64,000 nt of DNA from Amycolatopsis azurea DSM 43854 (GCF_001995215.1 NZ_MUXN01000004.1:144175-208174), one strand, 5' to 3'. Shown: positions 50,625 to 59,326, numbered from the stretch's first letter. Made by a program: numbers and translations. Notes: generated by a model from the letters alone, not told the origin.

Positions 50625-50661
50625 GATAGCACTACTTTCTGTTTTGGAAAGTGAAGCTATC
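50625..50661. promoter_or_regulatory. AT-rich inverted repeat upstream of the Tat-SDR gene
   Basis: GATAGC (50625-50630) and GCTATC (50656-50661) flank ACTTTC/GAAAGT arms around TGTTTTG. This AT-rich symmetry, unlike the surrounding DNA, lies 16 bases before the GTG at 50677 and could be an operator or a leader hairpin. Confidence 0.4.
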
Positions 50662-50676
50662 TATCTGGAGGGATCT

Positions 50677-51579
50677 GTGGGCGAAGCAGTGGGCAGGCGT
50701 GCGGTGCTCGGCGGAGCGGCGGCGGCCGGAGTCGCGATGCTGGCGGCGAACACGGCCACGGCGCGGGAGCAGGGGCGGTTCGCGGGCAAGGTCGTGCTCG
50801 TCACCGGGGCGACGTCGGGGATCGGCCGGGCGACGGCCATCGCGTTCGCCGCGGCCGGTGCCAAGGTCGGTTTCTGCGGCAGGCGGGAGGAACTCGGCCG
50901 CGAGGTCGAACGCGAGATCCGCCGCGCGGGTGGGGAAGCGGCCTACTTCCGCGCGGACGTCCGGATCCCTGAGCAGGTTCAGGCCTTTGTGGACGGTGTC
51001 GCCGGCCGGTACGGCAGGCTCGACATCGCGTTCAACAACGCGGGGATCCACCTCGGCAAGCCGCTGCACGAGATCTCCCTCGACGAATGGGAGAACGTGC
51101 AGCGCACCAACGCGCGCGGCGTGTTCCTCTCCATCAAGCACGAGGTGCCACATCTGCTGAAGTCGGGCGGCGGGGTGATCATCTGCACCGCGTCCGCGCA
51201 GGCCGACCAGACCAGGCCCGGGCACGCCGCCTACACGTCGAGCAAACGCGCCGTTCAAGGGCTGGTGCGCGCGGCGGCGCTGGACTACGGCGCGAAGGGG
51301 ATCCGGGTGCTGTCGATCGACCCGGGAACGATCGACACCCAGCTGGTGCGGCCGCCGGGTATCCCGGACGACCAGTGGGCGCAGTTCAAAAAGGCGTGGG
51401 GACCGCTGAACGTCTACGGCCTGCCGAGGATGGGTGAGGCGACGGACATCGCTTCGGCCGTGCTCGCGCTGGCGTCACCGGATTTCGGCTATCTGACCGG
51501 CACTTCCGTGCTCGTCGACGGCGGTTTGAACACCGGGCGGCCGATGACCATGCCACCCGGGTTCACTCCGCCCGGCTGA
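50677..51579 (+). CDS. SDR oxidoreductase with twin-arginine signal
   Basis: A 300-residue short-chain dehydrogenase with an N-terminal Tat-like signal: GRRAVLGGAAAAGVAMLAAN, then TATA, a plausible cleavage site. The enzyme part is classical: VVLVTGATSGIGRATAIAFA, NNAGIHLGKPLHE, ICTASAQ, YTSSK, and LTGTSVLVDGG. GTG 50677 has CTGGAGGG upstream; the open frame reaching back into the ATP-grasp gene is not used. Export of a folded, cofactor-loaded enzyme would fit Tat. Its last codons lie in a 144-base duplicated segment. Confidence 0.9.
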   Translation: MGEAVGRRAVLGGAAAAGVAMLAANTATAREQGRFAGKVVLVTGATSGIGRATAIAFAAAGAKVGFCGRREELGREVEREIRRAGGEAAYFRADVRIPEQVQAFVDGVAGRYGRLDIAFNNAGIHLGKPLHEISLDEWENVQRTNARGVFLSIKHEVPHLLKSGGGVIICTASAQADQTRPGHAAYTSSKRAVQGLVRAAALDYGAKGIRVLSIDPGTIDTQLVRPPGIPDDQWAQFKKAWGPLNVYGLPRMGEATDIASAVLALASPDFGYLTGTSVLVDGGLNTGRPMTMPPGFTPPG

Positions 51580-51683
51580 GCAGGTGCCCTGGGGTCGTGA
51601 GTGGCAAGTGTCGTTCTAACGCGACTTGCCACTCACGACCCCCTGGACCGGCTCGGTACCGGCGCGTGCCCGGCTTAGGCGCT
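51539..51683 (+). repeat. duplicated segment, copy 1
   Basis: The 145 bases starting GGCCGATGACCATGCC encode the last residues of the SDR (PMTMPPGFTPPG) and run through a hairpin to CTTAGGCGC. A diverged copy lies 255 bases downstream (51794-51937). Copy 1 is the coding one. A stretch of 21-bp repeats lies between. These 349 bases (51580-51928) contain no gene. Confidence 0.7.
51593..51640. terminator. GTCGTGAGTGG hairpin, copy D
   Basis: GGTCGTGAGTGGCAAGT (51593-51609) pairs perfectly with 51624-51640 around 14 bases. It follows the SDR stop by 13 bases. It is a minimal version of the elements at 15318 and 33441. Confidence 0.7.
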
Positions 51684-51704
51684 GCACACCCGAGTTCGCC
51701 GTCC

Positions 51705-51778
51705 GATCACGTGAGTCTCGTCTTCAATCACGCGAGTTCCGGCTTCGATCACGCGAGTTCGGAGCCTGATCACGCGAG
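51705..51778. repeat. 21-bp-period array, copy 2
   Basis: GATCACGTGAG at 51705, AATCACGCGAG at 51726, GATCACGCGAG at 51747 and 51768: four units exactly 21 bases apart, all in one orientation. The same unit is in the array at 22281-22392. Confidence 0.7.
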
Positions 51779-51793
51779 CCACGCCTTCGGCCC

Positions 51794-51937
51794 GGCCGAT
51801 GACCATGCCGCCCGGGTTCGCTCCGCCCGGCTGAGCAGGTGCCCTGGGGTCGTGAGTGGCAAGTGTCGTTCTAACGCGACTTGCCACTCACGACCACGTG
51901 GACTGGCTCGGTACCGGCGTGTGCCCGCTTAGGCGCC
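51794..51937 (+). repeat. duplicated segment, copy 2
   Basis: A diverged copy of 51539-51683 (about 10 differences, one deletion). It still reads PMTMPPGFAPPG-stop but is not attached to a gene. Its 3' end (CTTAGGCGC) supplies the stop codon of the lipoprotein gene at 51929. Confidence 0.7.
51848..51895. terminator. GTCGTGAGTGG hairpin, copy E
   Basis: Same 48-base hairpin as at 51593-51640, carried in the second duplicated segment and lying just after the stop of the minus-strand lipoprotein gene. Confidence 0.7.
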
Positions 51938-52510
51938 GGGCACGCACTTCTTCGCGGCGGCCACGGCGGCCTTGATCTCCGGGGTGTCCATTTTGACCGA
52001 CGCGAACGGGTCGGTGGTCTCCGTGAGCGGCTTCTGCGCCGCGTCCAGGGCCTTGAGACCGGCGTCCAGTGCGGACTGGCTCTTGGAGGCGTCCAGCTTC
52101 CGCTTCCCTTCCGCCGCCGCGTCCCTCGCGGTCGTGTAACTGTCCACAAGGGACTTCTTCGCCGCGTCTCCGCCGGGGATCGGGGACGCGGGCAGCGCGT
52201 TCAGCTCGTCGACGACCTTGCCCGTCAGGTCGGCGCGGACCCCGAGGTTCTCGCTCAACCAGGTGCGCGTCACCTCGACACCGGAACTTTGCTTGCTCGC
52301 GTGTTCGTTGTTGGCCTTCACGTATCCGAAGATCGCGCCGCACATCCCATCGAGCCAGGCCACCGTCTTGGCGTCCGGGCCGACAGACGGCGGCGGTGTC
52401 GGGGTGACGGTGACCGTCGCGGGCGGCGCCGGGGGAGGCGTCTCACCCGAACAAGCCGTCGTCACGAACAGGGCTCCCACCAGCGCAACGAACAGAACCT
52501 TAGTCTTCAT
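51929..52510 (-). CDS. secreted lipoprotein, function unknown
   Basis: A 193-residue lipoprotein. The signal MKTKVLFVALVGALFVTTAC ends in a lipobox (TTAC, Cys20), followed by a proline-rich linker with PPPAPPATVTVTPTPPPS. The mature part is mainly helical (AWLDGMCGAIFGYVKANNEH, AAKKSLVDSYTTARDAAAEG, ALDAGLKALDAAQKPL) with two cysteines (in DGMCG and KKCVPGA) that could form a disulfide. Such proteins are common in actinomycetes with no known role. The stop lies in the duplicated segment. Confidence 0.85.
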   Translation of the reverse strand: MKTKVLFVALVGALFVTTACSGETPPPAPPATVTVTPTPPPSVGPDAKTVAWLDGMCGAIFGYVKANNEHASKQSSGVEVTRTWLSENLGVRADLTGKVVDELNALPASPIPGGDAAKKSLVDSYTTARDAAAEGKRKLDASKSQSALDAGLKALDAAQKPLTETTDPFASVKMDTPEIKAAVAAAKKCVPGA

Positions 52511-52567
52511 AGGACCTTCCCTCCGGGGTGAACACGCTCCGGAGGGGTCCTGGGTTGCCTGCCGGTT

Positions 52568-53185
52568 TCAGTCGCAGCCGCCCATGATCCCGGCCAGCTC
52601 GCCGGGAAGCAGTGGCGGTTCCGGCAGCGGGTTCGCGGCGGGCGCGCGCATCCCGTCGAACAACAGGGCTAGATGGCGGCGCCAGACCTCGGGCCGCACG
52701 GTCGCGGTCGCCTCGACCGTGCGCGCGATTCCCCAGGTCACGAAGGCCATGTCCTCCAGGGTGAAGTCCTCGCGCAGGGCGCCGCTCTCCTTGGCGCGTT
52801 CGACGACCCGGGTCATGAGTTCGTACCCGCGTTCGAGGTCCTCGGCCTGTGGCGGCCGCGTCGAGGCCAGTTCGTTGTAGCCGCGATCGGCGGCCTGGAG
52901 TTCGCAGACCCGTTCGACGAACGACGTCAGCCCGGCCCAGGCGTCGTCGAGGGACAGCGCGTGTTCGGCCAGCTTCGCGACGGTCTCGGTCCGGTCGGCG
53001 AACACGGCGCTCACCAGATCCGCGCGCTGGGGGAAGTGGTTGTACAGCGTGCCGATGCTGACGCCGGCGGTCTTGGCGATCTCTTCGAGCGCGACGTCGA
53101 GGCCGCGTACGGCGTAGAGCTCCCTGGCGGCCTCGACCAGCAGGTCGCGGTTGCGCTGGGCGTCCTTCCGCAGGGGTTTGGTCAT
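52568..53185 (-). CDS. TetR-family transcriptional regulator
   Basis: A 205-residue TetR protein. The HTH is RDLLVEAARELYAVRGLDVA, LEEIAKTAGVSIGTLYNHFP (residues about 14-55); the rest is the helical ligand-binding domain, with the C-terminal LALLFDGMRAPAA pattern of the SbtR-like group. It is divergent from an SDR gene, with a perfect inverted repeat between them. Ligand unknown. Confidence 0.93.
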   Translation of the reverse strand: MTKPLRKDAQRNRDLLVEAARELYAVRGLDVALEEIAKTAGVSIGTLYNHFPQRADLVSAVFADRTETVAKLAEHALSLDDAWAGLTSFVERVCELQAADRGYNELASTRPPQAEDLERGYELMTRVVERAKESGALREDFTLEDMAFVTWGIARTVEATATVRPEVWRRHLALLFDGMRAPAANPLPEPPLLPGELAGIMGGCD

Positions 53186-53238
53186 GACCGCATCGTAGTC
53201 AAGTTGAAGGTGGCCTCAAGTTGTGTGTACCTTCGAAG

Positions 53239-53260
53239 AAGTTGAGGACATCCTCAACTT
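53239..53260. promoter_or_regulatory. TetR operator candidate
   Basis: AAGTTGAGGA (53239-53248) and TCCTCAACTT (53251-53260) form a perfect inverted repeat with a 2-base spacer, 20-41 bases before the SDR start at 53280. A related CAAGTTGA / CTCAAGTTG pair lies at about 53199-53222, nearer the TetR start. Confidence 0.6.
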
Positions 53261-53279
53261 AATCATCCTGGGAGGACAC

Positions 53280-53984
53280 ATGACCAGAACGCTCGCGATC
53301 TTCGGCGCCGGACCGGTGCTCGGGCTGTCGCTCGCCCGCCGCTTCGGCCGCGAAGGCTTTCGGATCGCCCTCGTCGCGCGCACCACCGAGAACCTCGACG
53401 CGCTCGTCGCCGAACTGGACGCCGACGGCATCGAAGCGAGCGGGTTCGTCGCCGACGTCTACGAACCGGCGCAGGTCGAGGCCGCCGTCACCGCCATCGG
53501 CCGGATCGACGCGGTCGCGTTCAACCCCGGCGGCGGGACCATGGGCGAGGGGATCGTGCCGGTGCTCGACGTCGATCCGGAGAACCTGCGGCTCGTCCTC
53601 GACCAGTTCCTCGTGTCCGCGGTCGCGCTGGTCCGGGCCGTCCTGCCGGACATGACCGAGCGCGGCGACGGCGCGATCCTGTTCACCGCGGGCCAATCCG
53701 GCCTGTACCCGGCGCCGTTCCTCGGCAACGTGGGCATGGCGCAGGCCGCGCTGCGGAACTACTTCCACAACCTCAACGCTGTACTCGCGGAGAAGGGCGT
53801 CTACGCCGGAGCCGTCAACGTCGGCGCGCTGATCGAGGGCAGCGTGCCGCATCAGGTGCTCACCTCGAGCCCGCTGGACTTCGAACCCGAGGTGATCCAC
53901 CCGGATGTCTTCGCGGACGCCTTCTGGAAGCTCTACGCGACGCGCGAGTCTCCCGAAGCGCTGGTCGGGTCTTTCGGGAGGTAG
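53280..53984 (+). CDS. atypical SDR-family protein, YxxxK missing
   Basis: A 234-residue SDR-like protein. The cofactor loop is IFGAGPVLGLSLARRFG, with VALVART-type strand IALVARTTENLDAL. The Ser is present (TAGQSG), but where YxxxK is expected the sequence reads FLGNVGMAQAALRNY, so both Tyr and Lys are replaced (V and Q). It may bind NAD(P) and act without classical catalysis. ATG 53280 follows GGGAGG; the longer frame covers the operator. It is probably repressed by the divergent TetR protein. Confidence 0.85.
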   Translation: MTRTLAIFGAGPVLGLSLARRFGREGFRIALVARTTENLDALVAELDADGIEASGFVADVYEPAQVEAAVTAIGRIDAVAFNPGGGTMGEGIVPVLDVDPENLRLVLDQFLVSAVALVRAVLPDMTERGDGAILFTAGQSGLYPAPFLGNVGMAQAALRNYFHNLNAVLAEKGVYAGAVNVGALIEGSVPHQVLTSSPLDFEPEVIHPDVFADAFWKLYATRESPEALVGSFGR

Positions 53985-54018
53985 AGGGGGAAGGCGCCGG
54001 CGGGTGGGGGGTCAAGGG

Positions 54019-54066
54019 GGTCGTGAGTGGTAAGTGTCGTTAGAACGACACTTACCACTCACGACC
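54019..54066. terminator. GTCGTGAGTGG hairpin, copy F
   Basis: Perfect 23-base arms (54019-54041, 54044-54066) around AG. It lies between the convergent stops at 53984 and 54119 and uses the same GGTCGTGAGTGG end as the other elements. Confidence 0.75.
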
Positions 54067-54118
54067 AACCCGACCCACTCGGTCCCGGCGCCTTTGCTCG
54101 TCCGTCCAGGCGCTCTCG

Positions 54119-54496
54119 CTACTTCTCGATGGCGTAGGCCTCGATCTCGACCTTCATCTTCGGGTCGAGCAACGCCGTGACCTCGACCATGGTGGCCGCG
54201 GGCAGCACGTCGCCGAAGGCCTCGCGATGCGCCCGCGCCACCAGTTCGGCGTCCTTGATGTCGGTGACGTAGGTGACCGTGCGCACCACCGCGGCCAGGC
54301 TCGAACCGGCCTCTCGCAGCGCGGTCTCGATGATCGAAAGCACGGCCGACGCCTGTTCGTACGCGTCCCCCGAACGGAACGGCTCACGCGCGGTCGTCCC
54401 GGACACATGGATGTGCTCGCCGACGCGTACCGCCCGGCTGTAGCCGAAGATCTGTTCGAAGTCCCCACCGGAGGAGATGTTCACCCGCTCAGTCAT
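54119..54496 (-). CDS. RidA-family protein lacking the catalytic arginine
   Basis: A 125-residue Rid/YjgF-type protein. Family parts: RAVRVGEHIHVSGTTAREPF at the start, AVVRTVTYVTDIKDAELVAR in the middle and KVEIEAYAIEK at the end. In enamine deaminase RidA the segment reads FPARSCVEV with the active Arg; here it is LPAATMVEV, with Ala101 in its place. It therefore probably lacks imine/enamine deaminase activity and belongs to another Rid subgroup. ATG 54496 (MTERVNISSG) is preferred over an upstream start. It is divergent from the big surface protein. Confidence 0.9.
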   Translation of the reverse strand: MTERVNISSGGDFEQIFGYSRAVRVGEHIHVSGTTAREPFRSGDAYEQASAVLSIIETALREAGSSLAAVVRTVTYVTDIKDAELVARAHREAFGDVLPAATMVEVTALLDPKMKVEIEAYAIEK

Positions 54497-54649
54497 GACC
54501 CGAACGAAAGCACAGCGGCGGCCCGAGCGGAACCGGTTTCGACTCACCCATGATCGAACACGTTCAGGTGGCGACCCGGCTTTCGAGTTGAGGCTCGCGG
54601 TACGGCTTGTAGCGTCGGGCTGAGTTCGCTCGCCACCGGGAGGCTTTCC

Positions 54650-57600
54650 GTGGTCGTCGCTCAGCGCCGACGTCGTGCACCAAAACCGTTGTCACGCCGG
54701 GTTTTGTCGTTCGGCACAGTGCTGGCGGTCCTGTTCGGGACCCTGGTCACGACGGGAACGGCGCAGGCGGCGACGTGGCCGGTGCAGGGCGAGAACGATC
54801 CATCGACGTTCGACTGCGATCACCTGTACTACAGCAACTTCCGCTCCGGCATGCAGTTCCGCGCGGGCGCCGAGGGCGCCGCGGAAATCCAGAACACGGT
54901 GATCAGCAAGCGCGCGGGCGGAGGCCCGCCGGACTACTGGTCGACGAACATGGCGATGGGCAAGGACCCGGACACCGGCCGGGTCGCCGCGTTCTACTCC
55001 AGCTACACCACCGGGAATCTCACGCTCTACAAGCACGTGTCGGGGACGAACACCGTCACCGACGAGATCGCCGCGGGCGAGTCCCGCAAGCTCCCCGCCG
55101 GGGTCAACTGGGGTGGGCTCGGCGCCGATCCCGCGTCCGGGATGCTCTACGGCGCGCAGAACGGCGGGGCGCCGGTGCTGTTCGCGATGAATCTCGCCAG
55201 TGGCGCGACGAAGACCTACTCCCGCGGATCCACGCTGAAGCCCGTCCCGGCGAACGATCCCGTGTTCACCGGGGGATCGCTCGTCCCCGACCTGTTCGTC
55301 GATTCCTCCGGCGGCGTGTACTACGGGATCGTCTACGGCGGCCAGAGCTATATCTACCGCTTCGATCCGGACACCGGCGAGACCACCCAGGCGGTCAAGG
55401 TCACCGGTCCCGGATCGTCCAACGGCTTCAACAACTACGGCATGGCCTTCCTGAAGGGGTCGATCTACCTCGGTTACTACGGCGGCGCGCTGTACAAGGT
55501 CGATCCGCGCACCGGCGTTTCCCAGCAGGTGCCCGGCGGCAACGCGCACACCAACCAGGTCGGCCGGATCACCTCCGAATCCGGCGGGACCTGGCCCATC
55601 ACCGACCTGGCCAGCTGCTCGATCGCCCCGGACCTGACGAAACGGCTCGTGGTCGCCAAGAAGGCGGACAGGACCGACGCGAAACCGGGCGACAAGGTCA
55701 CCTACACCGTCACCGTGGCCAACGAGGGAACGGCGACGGCGCCCGGGACGGTCGTCACCGACGATCTGACCGGAGTGGTGGACGACGCCGCCTACAACGA
55801 CGACGCGAAGGCCCTGTCCGGCGGCACCGAGCTGGCGAAACCCCGCTACGACGCCGCGGGGAAGCGGCTGACCTGGACCGGGGACGTCGGTCCCGGCGCG
55901 ACCGTCACGATCACCTATTCGGTGACGATCGGTTCGCCACCGGGCGGCGACAAGAAGCTCGACAACGTCGTGACCGTCCCGGACAGCAACTGCGCCGAAG
56001 GCGGGAAAGACCCGGATTGCGCCGCGCAGGTCACCGTGGCGACGTTGAAGATCGTCAAGACCAGCGCGCCGGCGAAGCCCATGCCGGGGCAGAAGATCAC
56101 CTACACGGTCAAGCTCACCAACGACGGCACGGCCGACTGGGCGGACGCCACCGCCGTCGACGATCTGTCCGATGTGGTCGACGACGCGGCGTACAACGGC
56201 GACGCCACCGCGACCGCCGGTCTCGTGACCTACTCCGCGACCGACAAGACCCTGCGCTGGACCGGCGCCGTCGGGAAGGGCGGCACGGTCACGATCACCT
56301 ATTCGGTGACCGTCGCGAACCCGCCGGGCGGGAACAAGCGGCTGACCAACGCCGTCGTCGGGCCGGACGGCTCCACTTGCCCCGAGGGTTCCACTGATCC
56401 GGACTGCGGCACCGACGAGCCGATCAACGCGGTCGTGATCACGAAATCGGCCGCCCCGGACACGGCAAAACCCGGCGACGTCGTGACCTACACCCTGACC
56501 GCGCGCACCCTCGACGGATCGGCGGCGACCGGGGTGAAGCTCACCGACGACCTGTCCGGCGTCGTCGACGACGCCACCTACAACGGTGACGCCGTCGCCA
56601 AGGCCGACGGGACGCCCACCCCGGCACAACCCGGCTACGACAGCGCGACGACGACGTTGACCTGGACCGGGGACATCCCGGCCGGGAAGACCGTCACGAT
56701 CACCTATTCGGTGAAGGTCGGCACGCCGCCGGCCGGGGACAAGGTGCTGCGCAACGCGGTCACCGGTCCGGGCGGTTCGACGTGCCCGCCAGGAAGCACC
56801 GACCCGGCTTGCGGCACGGTGACCCCGATCGGCGCCCTGGAGATCAAGAAGACCGCGAGCCCGGCCTCGGCCATGCCCGGCGACAAGGTCACCTACACCG
56901 TGAGCGTGCGCAACGTCGGCCCGGCGCCCTACCCGGGCGCCTCGTTCACCGACGACCTGACCGGCGTCCTCGACGACGCCACCTGGAACGGCGACGCCTC
57001 CGCCACCTCGGGCGGCACCACTTTCGACGAGCCTGGCCGGAAACTCACCTGGACCGGTGACGTCGCCGCGGCGAGCACGGTGACGGTCACCTACTCGGTC
57101 ACCGTCGGCAAACCGCCCGCCGGGGACCGGCGGCTGACCAACGTCGTCGTCGGACCGGACGGTTCCACCTGCCCGCCCGGCGGGAGTGACCCCGACTGCG
57201 CGACCGAAACCCCGCTCGGGTCGCTCGTGCTGGCCAAGACCGCGGCACCGGCCAGTGCGAAGCCGGGCCAGGTCGTCACCTACACCGTGACCGCGAGCAA
57301 TCCGGGCACCGGCGTCTACCGCGACGCGCGGTTCACCGACGACCTGAGCGGCGCCCTGGACGATGCGACCTACAACAGGGACGCGCGGGCCTCCGCGGGC
57401 ACCGTCGCGTACGCGGAACCGAAACTGACCTGGACGGCGGACCTTCCGGCGGGCGCCACGGTGACCATCACCTATTCGGTGACCGTGAACAAACCGCCCG
57501 CCGGGGACCGGACGCTGCGCAACGCCGTGACCGGCCCCGACGACTCGACCTGCCCGCCCGGCTCGGCGGATCCGGACTGCTCCGCCGTCACCCCGGTCGC

Positions 57601-59311
57601 CGCCCTGAAGATCGCCAAGACGGCCGAGCCGTCCGCGCCCAGGCCGGGCGAGCGGCTCACTTACACGGTGCGCGTCGAGAACACCGGAACCGCGGCCTAT
57701 CCGGGAGCACGGCTCAGCGACGACCTGACCGGCGTGCTCGACGACGCGACCTACAACGACGACGCCACGGCGACCGGCGGCACCACCGGCTACGAGGCCC
57801 CGGTGGTGACCTGGACCGGCGACGTCGCCGCCGGTGCGACCGTCACCATCACCTATTCCGTCACCGTGAACCGGCCGCCCGGCGGCGACAAGAAGCTCAC
57901 CAACGCCGTCGTCGGCACCCCGGACGGCAACTGCCCGCCGGATTCTGCCGACCCGGACTGCGGGACGGTCACGCCCGTGCCGTCGCTGAAGATCCGCAAG
58001 ACGGCCACCCCCGAAGAGGTCAAGACAGGTGACACGGTCACGTACACCGTCACCGTCGAAAACGTCGGCGCGGCAATGGATCCCGCCGCGTCGTTCACCG
58101 ACGACCTTTCCGGCGTGCTCGACGACGCCACCTACAACGGCGACGCGAAGGCGGACACCGGCACGGTGACCGTCGCCGTCGTGAAGCCGTCCTTGACCTG
58201 GACCGGTTCGCTCGCGCCCGGTGACAAGGCCACGATCACCTATTCCGTCGTCGTGACCAACAAGGGCGACAAACGGCTGGTCAACGTGGTCACCGGCACG
58301 GGCTCCAACTGCGAAGAGGGTTCCGAAGACCCCGACTGCCGCAACGAACTGCCGACACCGGCGTTGCGCATCACGAAGTCGACCGCTCCGGCCGCGGCCG
58401 CGCCGGGTGGCAAGGTCACGTACACGGTGGTCGTGCGCAACACCGGTCAGGCGCCGTATCCCGGTGCTTCGTTCACGGACGATCTGACCAAGGTGCTCGA
58501 CGACGCGACCTACAACCAGGACGCGAAGGCCACCGCGGGCACCGTCGCCTACACGGAACCGAAACTGACCTGGACGGGCACCGTGGCGGCAGGAGCCTCG
58601 GTGACCGTCACCTACTCGGTCACCGTGGCGAAACCCGTGCGCGGGGACCACTTCCTGGACAACGCCGTCACGAGCGACGAGGGCACCAACTGCCCGCCGT
58701 CAGGGCAGGCGGATCCCGCCTGTTCGACCCGTACCCCGGTGCTCTCGATGGTCATCGCCAAGTCGGCGTCGCCGTCGGGCAGTGTCGCTCCGGGCGGCAA
58801 GGTCACCTACACGCTTTCCATCACCAATACCGGCACCGGTGCCTACGACGACGCCGTCGTGACCGACGACCTGGGCAATGTCCTCAGTGGAGCGACGTAC
58901 AACGGCGATGCGAAAGCGACGAGCGGATCGGTCGCGCTGACCGGAAAACTGCTGCGCTGGCACGGCAAACTCGCCGTCGGGCAGAAGGTCGTCGTGACGT
59001 ATTCGGTCACCGCCGGTTCCGGGGAAGGAAAGCTGCGTAACGCGGTCACTTCCACCACGCCCGGCGCCAACTGCCGCGCCCCGGACGAACCCGGCTGCTC
59101 GACCGAAACGCCGGTCACCCCAGGCGAACCGCCTGTCGATCCGCCTGGCGATCCGACGCCGCCGGTGGACCCGACGCACCCGGTCCACCCGCCTGGTCCC
59201 GGATCGCTGGCCTCGACCGGTTCGCACACCGGTGATCTGCTGGCGCTGGCTTTCGCCGCTTTGCTGGCAGGGGCCTGGATGCTGCGGTACGCACGCCGCC
59301 GGGCGCGCTGA
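54650..59311 (+). CDS. wall-anchored DUF11-repeat surface protein (LAXTG)
   Basis: A 1553-residue exported surface protein. Order: signal peptide (1-40, TGTAQA), a propeller-like N-terminal region (about 43-325, cf. DPDTGRVAAFYSS, LPEDTGETT-type turns), nine DUF11 repeats of about 125-135 residues (about 330-1495) each with TYTVTVxNxG, DDLTGVLDDATYNGDA and TWTGDVAAGATVTITYSVTV-type strands, a proline-rich stalk (VDPPGDPTPPVDPTHPVHPP), the sortase-E-type motif LASTG (about 1520), a membrane helix and RYARRRAR. GTG 54650 has GGGAGG upstream. It should stand out from the cell wall as an adhesin or structural stalk. Confidence 0.93.
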   Translation: MVVAQRRRRAPKPLSRRVLSFGTVLAVLFGTLVTTGTAQAATWPVQGENDPSTFDCDHLYYSNFRSGMQFRAGAEGAAEIQNTVISKRAGGGPPDYWSTNMAMGKDPDTGRVAAFYSSYTTGNLTLYKHVSGTNTVTDEIAAGESRKLPAGVNWGGLGADPASGMLYGAQNGGAPVLFAMNLASGATKTYSRGSTLKPVPANDPVFTGGSLVPDLFVDSSGGVYYGIVYGGQSYIYRFDPDTGETTQAVKVTGPGSSNGFNNYGMAFLKGSIYLGYYGGALYKVDPRTGVSQQVPGGNAHTNQVGRITSESGGTWPITDLASCSIAPDLTKRLVVAKKADRTDAKPGDKVTYTVTVANEGTATAPGTVVTDDLTGVVDDAAYNDDAKALSGGTELAKPRYDAAGKRLTWTGDVGPGATVTITYSVTIGSPPGGDKKLDNVVTVPDSNCAEGGKDPDCAAQVTVATLKIVKTSAPAKPMPGQKITYTVKLTNDGTADWADATAVDDLSDVVDDAAYNGDATATAGLVTYSATDKTLRWTGAVGKGGTVTITYSVTVANPPGGNKRLTNAVVGPDGSTCPEGSTDPDCGTDEPINAVVITKSAAPDTAKPGDVVTYTLTARTLDGSAATGVKLTDDLSGVVDDATYNGDAVAKADGTPTPAQPGYDSATTTLTWTGDIPAGKTVTITYSVKVGTPPAGDKVLRNAVTGPGGSTCPPGSTDPACGTVTPIGALEIKKTASPASAMPGDKVTYTVSVRNVGPAPYPGASFTDDLTGVLDDATWNGDASATSGGTTFDEPGRKLTWTGDVAAASTVTVTYSVTVGKPPAGDRRLTNVVVGPDGSTCPPGGSDPDCATETPLGSLVLAKTAAPASAKPGQVVTYTVTASNPGTGVYRDARFTDDLSGALDDATYNRDARASAGTVAYAEPKLTWTADLPAGATVTITYSVTVNKPPAGDRTLRNAVTGPDDSTCPPGSADPDCSAVTPVAALKIAKTAEPSAPRPGERLTYTVRVENTGTAAYPGARLSDDLTGVLDDATYNDDATATGGTTGYEAPVVTWTGDVAAGATVTITYSVTVNRPPGGDKKLTNAVVGTPDGNCPPDSADPDCGTVTPVPSLKIRKTATPEEVKTGDTVTYTVTVENVGAAMDPAASFTDDLSGVLDDATYNGDAKADTGTVTVAVVKPSLTWTGSLAPGDKATITYSVVVTNKGDKRLVNVVTGTGSNCEEGSEDPDCRNELPTPALRITKSTAPAAAAPGGKVTYTVVVRNTGQAPYPGASFTDDLTKVLDDATYNQDAKATAGTVAYTEPKLTWTGTVAAGASVTVTYSVTVAKPVRGDHFLDNAVTSDEGTNCPPSGQADPACSTRTPVLSMVIAKSASPSGSVAPGGKVTYTLSITNTGTGAYDDAVVTDDLGNVLSGATYNGDAKATSGSVALTGKLLRWHGKLAVGQKVVVTYSVTAGSGEGKLRNAVTSTTPGANCRAPDEPGCSTETPVTPGEPPVDPPGDPTPPVDPTHPVHPPGPGSLASTGSHTGDLLALAFAALLAGAWMLRYARRRAR

Positions 59312-59326
59312 GCGTGACGATACGAA

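Noticed and set aside
54692..58651. 1319-codon open frame opposite the DUF11-repeat gene
   Set aside because: It is the antisense shadow of a repetitive high-GC gene; the protein is Arg/Gly/Val-rich with no domain, and the plus strand has a signal peptide, repeats and wall anchor.
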